Shown: positions 33,701-43,979 of the stretch, in pieces
Layout of the letters: every line of letters begins with the position of its first letter
Position numbering within the stretch: the stretch's first letter is position 1
NCBI GenBank assembly: GCA_954871525.1
Contig: OX940863.1
Location: 8,718,001-8,782,000, forward strand
Direction of reading: 5' to 3'
Origin: Parietaria judaica
Taxonomy: Eukaryota; Streptophyta; Magnoliopsida; Rosales; Urticaceae
DNA length: 64,000 bases
Position numbers and translations under genes: made by a program
The notes under the pieces: model-generated
Seen by the model: only the letters and a program-made list of their open reading frames with translations
Database searches by the model: none
Told to the model about the DNA's origin: nothing

Positions 33701-34176
33701 TCATCTGGCTGGCGTCGGCGCAGCACGCTGCTCTCAACTTTGGGCAGTACCCCTACGGCGGCTACGTCCCGAACCGACCGCCACTGATGCGGCGCCTCAT
33801 CCCGGAGGAGGGCGACCCCGAGCACGCTTGTTTCCTCCGCGACCCGCAGCGCTACTTCCTCTCGGCGCTGCCCAGCGTGCTGCAGGCGACGAAGTTTATG
33901 GCGGTGGTTGACACGCTCTCGACGCACTCACCGGACGAGGAGTACCTGGGCGAGCGGAACCACCCGTCCACATGGTCCGGGGATGCGGAGGTGGTGGAGG
34001 CGTTCTACGCATTCGCGGCGGAGGTGGGGCGCATCGAGAAGGAGATCGACCGGAGGAACGCCGACCCGTCACGCAAGAGCCGCTGCGGGGCGGGCGTGCT
34101 TCCGTACGAGCTCCTCGCACCAAGCTCAGAGCCGGGCGTCACCTGCAGAGGGGTACCGAACAGCGTATCCATATGA
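30775..34176 (+). CDS. Chloroplast-type linoleate 13-lipoxygenase (LOX2-like), 922 aa
   Basis: Eight exons join in phase: 30775-31174, 31254-31534, 31620-31857, 31944-32273, 32359-32552, 32644-32945, 33039-33305 and 33420-34176. All introns are GT-AG. The product is 922 residues, a normal length for plastid type-2 lipoxygenases. The first 55 or so residues are Ser/Arg-rich and look like a transit peptide. A PLAT/LH2 domain follows to about residue 225, then the catalytic domain. All five iron ligands are present: His576 and His581 (VHQLVNHW), His773 and Asn777 ([15 protein letters not shown]), and the C-terminal Ile922 (NSVSI). Family knowledge: such enzymes dioxygenate linolenic acid at C-13 for jasmonates and leaf volatiles. 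Position specificity is inferred from the overall type, not tested. I see no frameshift or stop. Confidence 0.95.
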
Positions 34177-37099
34177 GCCGGAGTTAGTTAATAATTATAG
34201 TTTCGGTTAGGAAGAGTTGTTGGAACGATCAAATGGTTGACCTAGGTAGGATTGTATATGGGGTATATAGAGTTCAAGGGCAAATTGGACATACTGTAAG
34301 TTAAACATTGGGAGATATAAAAATAAAATAAAAAATTCTACAATTACCTTGTGTTTTTTCAAATTGTATCTCCCTTCGGTTAAATTATTTCATTAATTAT
34401 TGGTGAACAATGTGGTGATAGATTGAAATAAAATAAAAAAGTCACGAGAAAATCACGTGATCGACTTCAAGTATAGATTTTTCTCAACCGGTTTTTGAGG
34501 GGCATGTGCGCTTTATGATCTGGATGTTGGTAGTACTCGTACGCGGATTTCCTAGACATGCTGCTAAAGCTTTTTCTTGCTCGTACGGTAGCTCGAGGAT
34601 GTTGTTGAACAGTTATTCTTCTGTCTTCTGCTGATGCGTGAGGGTGTTTCCGCGGCCTCATGTAGTGGCGGAGCGGAGGCACGACAATGCATTGAGGGAC
34701 TATGTTTTCAGATTTTTTTTGTTTGTTTAATTTCTATATATATATATATATATATATTAATTTTTAATTTTTGTCATTATATTTTTATAGTAGTTCAAAA
34801 ACTTTTTGTTTTAAATTACGCTTAATTATCCCCCTCCAAGGTTTATAACTTAACTCTTCCGGTCTAATATATTCAAATTTATGAAGAAAATGCCTCTAAA
34901 AAGTAAAAACACCAGCAAATTGTTGATATATATAACTGAGTTTATATGGTTTGCTACTACTATAATTGCCTGGCCTTGGATCAGTAATTATTATTATTAT
35001 ATAATGCCATTGTCTGAGACAATTTGTCTCTATATAATAATTCGTAATTTTCTCGTACAGCAATCATTTGCAATAAAATAAACTTATTATGTGGAAGAAA
35101 TGCCTTATCTTATTTAAATAACACATTACGCGTATATATTTAACGTGCCATAAACTTATTATTCTTGTGTTATATATACGAAACTCACCTTTTATAGGAA
35201 TGTATGGAGGTTTATTATCATGCACTCACTTGGTCATTTTTAAATTCTGAAGGCTCCAACTCATTCCATACGTATAAAATAAAAATCATATCTTATTCTC
35301 TCAAAATATTTAGTGTTTTAATAGCTTTTCTATTGCTCTTCGTGTTCTTGAACAACCGAAAAACGTCATGTGAAACTACGATGTTTGCTAATATTGTCGT
35401 CAAAAAATTATACTCTAAATTTTCACCAATAATATTTGTCGCCAGTTACATCTTATACTTTTGATGTTATTCGTTTTATCGATCGTTTGAATCCGCACAT
35501 TGTAATAGTATGTAAATTTCCTAATAAATAATAGTTCCGTCGAAGTACTCAAAAAACATTAAGAGTTCGAACTTTTGATTGAGACAAATTTAGAATTTTT
35601 AACAAAGAATTTTTAATGTTAACAAGTACTGTGCATAAGTGAAAAAAAGTTTTGAGCTCACGACATCTGTTAACGCAATTCGCGAAATTCAAAAAGAGTA
35701 ACTGCATCATAACGTGAATGCAATGCTCTTACAAAATTAAAATTAATGACCTAAATTAGGTCACCTAATATTGACAATATTTATATAGTAATCCTTGTAA
35801 ATTTCAAAGCAAGCATGCAACGTACTCAATTTCAAAATTTCAAGGACGCGTTAACGTCTAACCTTTTCTAATGATGTATTTAAATTTAATATGCTTGACC
35901 AAAATAAATATTTCATGTTAATAAATGATGTGGTACACATGCAAGGTTGGTAGGATAATAATTAAAGAATATATTATATATATTATGGTCGTGAATCCAT
36001 TATATATGTATACATATAATTAAAATATATGTCATTATGGTAGTGGGAATTCGAGAAGAAATATTACTGAGTGAGTTGACTGATTTAATGCAACAAATAA
36101 AGAGAAATAAGAAAAAGATTTTTCTATGTCCAACTCTTATGGTTGTTGAGGTGACTAATTCAAGACTTGGAGTCTTTTTTGTTTTATTTATTTTGCTGGA
36201 ATATAGAAAGATGTGTAATACAACTTTGGTATGGACTATGGACTACTTCATTCAATATTTGTAACGAGAGAGAAATAAAATAGCCCATGTTTTAACTCAA
36301 TATAATGCTAATAGTGGCGATAACACATTAATCGGTTTATCTTGTTGATCTTATAAAATATTTGTTTAGACTAAATAAACATGTGTATAGTTTATATATT
36401 TGACAACTTTTAGACTAGTCTATTGCTATTATTTTTTGGGTTAGTATTTTTTTTTTTATTTGTTTATTAAGATACACCAGTCGATCAAATTTATTGTAAT
36501 TACCATATTTAGTATTTTGTTACGTTGGAGGTTCATACGGCAAGTGAAATGACATACTAATAAATTTGACGTGAAGTCTGATTCCCAGCCCATCTTAATA
36601 AGGAAAAATTTGTGGGAATGATGTTTGTTAATTTATCTGATTTGTTGAAGAATCTTTGTCATTATTGTACTTAATCCAGTCTACATGTATGTTGCCACCG
36701 GAACGTCGATACTGCATTTCTTCACGTCGGTAGAAGAATCTTCTCTTCTGGAAGAGAAACCTAATAACAAACATTGGTAAAACAACAACATAGTCGCATA
36801 CTAGATCGTTCTCTTTAATACATAAGTTAGTTCCAAAAGTAACTCATTCATTAACGTTTGGTAGTCTTATAAGTTGTGTATATATAGAAACACAAAGATA
36901 TAATACCGACCTATATATTTAGCATTGAATTTATGTAAAAGAAGTGTTGCGACCCAAGGACCAACTGCCCTTAACAAACATTAATTTGTTTTCCATAACC
37001 TAAGTATGAATGAAATAAAGCATGCCATATACAGTAAGGTCCCGGCTCTACAGATAAGAGGATGGACACTGAGAGAAATGACACATGCCAAATTTATCT
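34177..37099. other. Intergenic DNA downstream of LOX
   Basis: AT-rich, no recognised gene. A solitary tagtggcggagcgg motif at about 34663 resembles the end of the insertion at 15694; no partner end was found. (TA)n lies at about 34738-34758. Short ORFs at 34881, 35204 and 36037 are AT-driven and unrecognised. Confidence 0.5.
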
Positions 37100-37107
37100 A
37101 TAAAAAG

Positions 37108-37688
37108 TAGGGGTGAACAAAAGAAACCGTAAACCGAATTTTTAACCGAAAACCGACCAAACTGATACCGATTAAACCGCAACCGCTATTAAAGCGGTTA
37201 AAACAGAATATACCGAGAAAAGAACCGAATACCGAATTAGGTTAAAACGGGGTTTTTTGGTTTTAATGTGAAAACCGCAACCGCTTACCCAATTTTACCG
37301 CTTTAACTAAATCTATTATTATATTCTATTTACCATACCTATCGACACATCAAAAATATTTTCTATCTAATATCTTGGTGTAATATTGTGTAATATTAGT
37401 ATTTAGTAATCCGTTTATGTGTAATAATTTATAATATTAACATTTAGTAGTCTGTTTATGTGTAATATTAGTAGTCAGTTTGTGGAGATGTAGTATTAAT
37501 TTAAAAGCGGTAAGTGTGGGCAAGAAACCGATAATACCGCAACCAAACACGGAATACCGATTATACGGTAAATGCGGTTTTCATGTTTAAAAATAGGGTA
37601 TTCGGTTATCATTTCTATAATACGGAAATGCGGTCTTCGGTCTATTCTTTGTCAAAAACTGCACCGAATACCCGCTTGTTCACCCCTA
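37108..37688. mobile_element. hAT-type MITE with aaccg subterminal repeats
   Basis: A 581-bp element with a perfect 13-bp terminal repeat, TAGGGGTGAACAA / TTGTTCACCCCTA. It is flanked by a perfect 8-bp duplication, ataaaaag (37100-37107 and 37689-37696). Both halves are full of aaccg/accgaa and cggtt words. It has no coding capacity. It is the best-preserved of the three TAGGGGTG-ended elements here. Confidence 0.92.
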
Positions 37689-37696
37689 ATAAAAAG

Positions 37697-38847
37697 GCAT
37701 AATTTCATACATTATTTTGGGTACAATTAGACCAGGTAAGGCTGGATGGGCCTCAAACGGGCCGGTCTTCTTTTCACTGAAAATGGTCTTCCATATCTCC
37801 TCATTTTTTGTTTGTAATGTTAAGAAAAACAGTAAAATAAATATATGGCCGTGCCTGTGAGTACTTCGCGTCAAACAAATAGTAACATAAGAAAATAAAT
37901 AATAAAACCAAAAACAAAGAAAATAACAACGGCAACGGTGACGAGTGAACCCATGGCCGTTGCAGCATGTTGGGCCTAGGTGGTTGTTCGGCCCAACACA
38001 ACGAGATATTCTACCAATGTTCACCTTGTAGTGCAGAACAGAAGACTAGTGATAGTCTGATTTCATCATGATCAATAAAACTGCAAACTTGGCCTTGAAA
38101 AAACATGCTTTTCTTAAGATTTTTTAAACAAAATACTCAATCATGAATTAAAAACTAAGAAACAAGAAGTATTATGGAAAATTTTCTTTTTATATTTTTC
38201 TTTTTCACTTCTAGCAAAAATACTCTCAAATTTCAAAAACAATTAAAGTGTACTTTTAATGTACAATTTGATCATTTTACCCTTATTTTCTTCTTTTTGA
38301 TTAAATAAAAGAAATTAAAAACATGTTCCCGATTTTTTTTTTTTTCATTCCCACTCCTCTCTTCATATCGCCGTCTCTCATTCCATCTTTCTTTTACCAT
38401 AGTTGTATATAATAAGAATTTTTGATAAATTGTTAGTAAGGAGTAGTTTTGAGTAATTTAAAATCAAACCTCATCAAAAGATATATATATATATATATAT
38501 ATAAATAAAAAATAAATAAAAAAGCGAAAGTATGCTTTGACGTATACTTCTATTGTTTTTGAAATTTTATGGTATAATTTTTCTAAAATATCAAAATTCG
38601 CAACGGATTACTCATTGGGAGAAGGTGATCGACTTCATGCTTGATAGTGGAGATCAAAGGGAGTTCGTATCTTCTATCTTCATACTTTAGGTCTTACAAA
38701 CTTAATTAAAATTCTTATACAAGCAAGTTGCAATTACAATAAAACCAGTCTTTATTTAATATCGAATATTTAATTACATGAAAATCTAGTGTTACTTTCA
38801 AGTTATTCAATATGGGATTTCGCAAACACTGAGCCAATTTTATGTTA
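37697..38847. other. Intergenic DNA without a recognised gene
   Basis: Short unrecognised ORFs at about 37686-38024 (-). (TA)n at about 38481-38501. Nothing else is supported. Confidence 0.5.
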
Positions 38848-39484
38848 TATATATAAGGGTAAATTGTGGCGAATGTACCCAATATTTGTTTTTCTGCGGA
38901 TTATGTACCTAAATTTATTTTCGACGGCTAATGTACCCAAACTTTATTCCGTTAGATTTTTTCGTGTTTTCCGTCACTTAACCGTCAGCGAGTGATATGT
39001 ACACTTTTCGTATTTTTGACATAACTCACTCATTTTTTGTCCAAATTTTATGCACAACCTACGGTTGGAAAGATAAGAGATAGATCTACAACTTTTGTGT
39101 TTTAAGTTTTGTAAAAAAAGTTTTAAAAAAATACGAAATTTCAATTACAACGTAAAACTGAACATTAATTTAATACAAAATATTTATTTTGAGCAAATTT
39201 TAATATACTTAATGATTTTTTCTAATAAAACGTAAAACTAAAATATTGTAGATAAATCTTTTATCTTTCTAACGGTAGTTTATTTATAAATTTTGGATAA
39301 AAAATGAGTAAGTTATACTAAAAATACGAAAGCTTTTTTCACATTACATCTTTCATATTTTTTGCATAACTCACTCTTTTTATGTCCAAAATTTATAAAT
39401 AAACTATCGTTGGAAAGATTAAAGATTTATCTACAACTTTGTAGTTTATCATTTCATCATAAAAAGTCATTAAGTATATTAAAA

Positions 39485-41334
39485 TGTAACACCCCGTACG
39501 GCATATAAAACTAGCTTTCATTTTTTTTTTCTCATATAAATGGGCCACTGAAAAACGCTTCATTTTTTTTTCTTTTCTTTTCTATATACAGATATACATA
39601 TATATATATACCTATATAAATATTTTATTATCTACATATCAACACGATATATTATTATTTTACATGTAACTAACGTTAGACTCCTACGTCTAACCAGTGT
39701 CACTATTTATCCAAAATGAGGAGGCATAAACTACTATTTCCTCTCTTTTGTTTTCTACCTAGCGTAAAGACACTCAAAATACCCCAAGTATAAAAAGAGC
39801 TATCCCACGGTCGTTATCTCATATGCATCAGATCTCTAGCTCGGAGTCTTCAACCAACAGCATCAAGCGTCATTTGAATTACCTGCAATGTCTGCATTAC
39901 AAGAATTCTAATGAGCGAAAGCTCAATAAGTAAAGACAATTAAAAGATCATATAACATCATTCATATCATAACAATATAGCACATTTAATATGCATTATC
40001 CAATTCTCTTTCATAGTGTGTATCTCAAATGTTAAGGCTTGTAGACGTTGTTATGGACGCTCCTGTTGCACAATTCCCCATAATTCTTTTAACATGTGAC
40101 CATTTCGTCACTTCTTTTAACATGTGACCCTTTCGTCACTTCTTTTAACTTCTTTTAACATGTGACCCTTTCGTCACTTCTTTTAACATGTGACCCTTTC
40201 GTCACTTCTTTTAACTTCGACTGGTCGGTCGTAATGTTTCAATTCTTTTAACATGTGACCGGTCGTAACATTACACGCAGATGTGTGGGGAAAATTCTCA
40301 ATTACATTCCCGGTGACCAGTCGGGCTTCCCACACCGCGCCATAGCATATCATAGTCTCTTTCTCGAGACATCGCAACAGGCACGCCGCCTACCCAAACT
40401 TAGCAACTGAGACACACTTTTCATTTAACCTTTTAGCATGTACACCATTATAATGAACAAATATCATAAGAACGATGCAATTATATGAATTCATTAACAT
40501 ATAACTCATCATTTAATTAATTTCATTCTTGTAATGCAAATAAAGAAAATCTTTACTTACCTCGAAGCCTTTAATTGCCTTGACGGTGTGGAAAGCGCCT
40601 ACCTCACTCAAGACTCGGTGTGCAAGATATAATAACTTATAATTTTTAAAATTATTTATTATAAACCTTAGGTAAAATTAATTGCCACAGATATTCTTAA
40701 CATGACAAGCTTCAATTAATAAATGTTAAAACCTTGTCGCTTTTATTGAGAATCATATTAACTAGTCCAAAAATATGGCCAATATGTAATTAACAAAACT
40801 CATGAGTTTATGCAAGGCGCACAAACATACCATGGCTAAAATAACTCAATATGCTCTTACAAGGATTATGAACTTAATTTTATTAGTTTGAATAAGGTCA
40901 TAAATATACTATAGATATAAGACACGTTACAGTATCAAGGAATGCGTATATATTACTAGAATTTATAAAAACATATTCAATTTAACAATATACCTACAGA
41001 GAGTGATCGAAATTATTATAGCTAATGAATATGAAATATGGTTATAATTCCTACTGCTTTCCTTACTAAGATTATAATACATAGAAAAAAAAAACTCGTA
41101 GATCAAGCCTAGGTTTTCAAATGAAAATTCATCTTTCAACAAGGAGAGAAAAATTAGGGTTTCCATAGCTTATAAGCTCTAACCTGTACTACGGAACTCG
41201 AATCTCTAGCGAGCGAATCCAAAAGCCGACCCAACGAGATAGCAAGCAGAGGAGAACCAAGGATAAGGAAAGCTCAAAGAATGTTCACGATTTTGGTAGA
41301 AGGTTCAAGAGGCTTTCCTTATTTATTTCTTCTA

Positions 41335-41377
<43 letters not shown>

Positions 41378-41903
41378 GGGCCAATATTTTTTTACACGCT
41401 GTATGTATACTATATAATATTATAAAGGTGGAATACTTAATGGGTAAGTTACACGACCTTATCATCACAAAATTTTCTATTATATACTATATTAGTCCCT
41501 CTAGTTTAACTAATTATCAAATAATATACTTATTTTTAAAATGAACAACTTTCCCATCAAAACTTATTCATCACCAATCAGACTATTATAAATAAAACAT
41601 AACCTTATAAGTTATTTGTTTATATATATGTTCATTTACTTAGCACACCGATCTTGACGTAAAGTTCCGCCTATTCCACACTGTACCAAGACTCGAAATC
41701 AACATTAGAGTTTTACGATACATTTCTTAAAAAATAAATATATATATATATATAGTTAATTCTCAAGAGTTATTTTTAGCACACCTTTTGCTAACATTGC
41801 ATGTAAATTTTTTCAATGATACCCAAAATATAGAAACATGTAATTAGGCTAAATAAAATTATGTGTTTACGTAAACTTGCTCATGAGATTATTGGGCATT
41901 ATA
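39485..41903. mobile_element. Probable solo LTR nested in the MULE
   Basis: A 2.4-kb insertion beginning TGTAACACCCCGTACGG, a common start of plant LTRs whose other end is normally the inverse, GGGTGTTACA. The right end here reads gggcattata, which differs from that by transitions only. Flanks are taaaa on both sides (39480-39484 and 41904-41908). Removing the insertion plus one taaaa restores the MULE palindrome exactly at that point, which supports the boundaries independently of the simple duplication. No gag/pol ORF or second LTR was found. Orientation is uncertain. Confidence 0.65.
40085..40262. repeat. 28-bp minisatellite inside the LTR
   Basis: Five copies of a unit like cttttaacatgtgaccctttcgtca. 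Starts of aacatgtgacc are at about 40091, 40119, 40157, 40185 and 40250, so spacings are 28, 38, 28 and 65 bp. Variable spacing and the transposon context argue against a CRISPR array. Confidence 0.9.
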
Positions 41904-42259
41904 TAAAATTTGCTCGAAACAAAAATTTTATATTAAACTAATGTCCAGTTTTACGTTGTAATCGAAATATTGGAATAATAAAAAACTTTTTTTACAAAAC
42001 TCAAAACACCAAAGTTGTAGATCTATCGATTATCTTTCCAACCGTAGGTCGTGCATAAAATTTGGACAAAAATTGAGTGAGTTATGTCAAAAATACAAAA
42101 AGTGTACATATCACTCGCTGACGGTCAAGTGACGAAAAACACGAAAAAATCTAACAGAATAAAGTTTGGGTACATTAGCCGTCGAAAATAAACATTGAGT
42201 ACATAATCCGCAGAAAAACAAACATTGGGTACATTAACCGCAGCTTACCCTATATATAA

Positions 42260-42502
42260 ATTTGAACATCGTGTGTAACACAATATAACTATACACCTAT
42301 ATATGTTATACACGTGGACATGACAATTTGGAGTGGTATAATTATATTGTGCACGACTTGCTTTTGTGGTCTTTCTTTTTCTCTACAATGGTGGCCACTG
42401 AAAATTACATATATGAAGCCACCGGCGGCGTTGACACTTAGTCAACTGCTTTATTCACTTCTATGCATAGAATTAGTATTCCATATATTTCTTAAGGGTC
42501 AG
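42260..42502. other. Short intergenic spacer
   Basis: AT-rich, with one short unrecognised ORF. Nothing supported. Confidence 0.4.
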
Positions 42503-42971
42503 TAACGGAAAAAGTATTCACGTTGTTTTGAAATGGTACGGCATAAAGTTAACAAAAGTACTCAAGTATATTTTTTTTAGCGGATCGGTACACTTCATCC
42601 TCTTTTACGCTAGTTTTACTATTTCTGTCAGTGATGACGTCAACACTGCACGTCGTGATGCTATTGAGGAGATGAACTGAGAATTAGAGAGAACACGTGA
42701 AAAGAAAAACAAGAATTTGCGTTGTTGATATTTTAAGAATATGTGTTTACATCCAGATTTATTTTGATATTCATGGGTTTTATCGTTTAAGTTTATTTTT
42801 TTTATTTCTTGTTGACATCGCCACTCACGAAAATAGTAAAAAAAACTAATGGAAAATGGAATGAGGTTTGAAGATTTGCTAAAAAAAGGTAACTTAAGTA
42901 CTTTTGTCATAATATTTTTAAATTAATTTTATGTCGCTCCATTTCAAACAATTTAGATACTTTTATCGCTA
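42503..42971. repeat. Inverted-repeat (MITE-like) element
   Basis: The left arm, with aaaaagtattcacgttg, gttttgaaatgg and ggcataaagtt, ends aaaagtactcaagta (42503-42570). It is mirrored by the right arm, taagtacttttgtcat ... ccatttcaaacaatt ... tacttttatcgcta (about 42895-42971). The arms are about 70 bp with moderate identity. A convincing target duplication was not found, so the superfamily is open. Confidence 0.55.
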
Positions 42972-43802
42972 ATAGCCAACTTCTTTATTCAAAAGTAATG
43001 TATATTTTTCATATATTTCTTCTCATTCTTTCACATGTTATTTCCTGGAAATTCAGGAAAAGAAGCATGCAAATAAATTATTTATCCGACTTTGAATGGT
43101 GGGATATTCTCACCCTTTTTTCTCCACACTCATCACATCTAGGAAAATGTACCGTACATGCTTACTATAAGTATAAAAAGAAGCATGACGTTATATATAA
43201 TCAGGTGGTACTAGCTGAACCATTGATGTTATAATATAATGTATTTTATGGTTAATTTTAGGATGATAGAAACCTCTTCTCTAATTCCACGGCTCTTATC
43301 ATATTTGCTTTGCAATAAAGGCCTGATTTTCCTCTTGTATTGAGTCCTTATTCTTGTCACTTTTAGAGATGGAAAACGACATGAAACATCTACACAATTT
43401 ACTTTTATACTAAATAAGTCAATCAATCATTCATTATAAATTAATTCATTTGTAATCTTGTATAATTCAAAGATAAAATCATGTCGCTAACCCTTATAAA
43501 GGGACACATTAATAGTGGAGCATACCAACCAACTCACTACTCAATATCCATCCAATAAAATGAGTCTTTTTTCAAAAAAAAAATATATAAACATAATCAT
43601 TTTCTCGAACTTTATATCTCAAAAATACTAGTCTTCATACAAAGGAAAAAGATACCTCAGTCATACTGATGTTTATTCTTCAAGTGAGGATTATTCTAAT
43701 TTCGAAAGACTTTTGATATACTTTGTCAGTCACTCAGTCTTCAACTTCATATTACAAAAATATACTTAACGACTTTATAGTCCTAATTTTACTTACCACT
43801 TG

Positions 43803-43805
<3 letters not shown>
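42972..43805. other. Intergenic DNA upstream of the P450 gene
   Basis: AT-rich, with unrecognised short ORFs. It is presumably part of the promoter region of the P450 gene. Confidence 0.5.

Positions 43806-43862
<57 letters not shown>
43806..43862. repeat. (TA)n/(CA)n microsatellite in the P450 promoter or leader
   Basis: A (TA)n run of about 23 units followed by (ca)n, ending about 120 bp before the P450 start codon. A polymorphic repeat at this position could alter transcription, but no effect can be read from sequence. Confidence 0.93.
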
Positions 43863-43979
43863 GATGACATGATATATCTCTTATATATCCCACTATATAT
43901 GATGGCATCAACACTATATATATCACTAGCCACCACTTACTTCCCACTCACAAATACACTCAAAACTTCCCAAAACGAA

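Larger units (their letters stand above)
38857..42250. mobile_element. Long-inverted-repeat MULE-type element interrupted by an LTR
   Basis: Left end GGGTAAATTGTGGCGAATG and right end CATTAACCGCAGCTTACCC are the tips of long inverted arms of about 350 bp, matching at roughly 90% (left 38857-39230, right 41904-42250). A 9-bp duplication, tatatataa, flanks the element (38848-38856 and 42251-42259). That length fits Mutator-like elements, though the sequence is simple. The left part also holds a second, central palindrome (about 39235-39470) around an aagctttttt spacer. The continuity of the right arm is broken by the LTR at 39485-41903. Without that LTR the element is about 970 bp with no coding capacity. 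Confidence 0.8.

Noticed and set aside
40085..40262. Possible CRISPR array
   Set aside because: Units are adjacent and vary in spacing, there are no unique spacers, and the setting is a plant LTR.
43800..43979. ORF extension upstream of the P450 with repeated YIYIYI
   Set aside because: It is translation of the (TA)n tract. The P450 N-terminus fits the ATG at 43980, although an in-frame ATG at about 43902 cannot be excluded.
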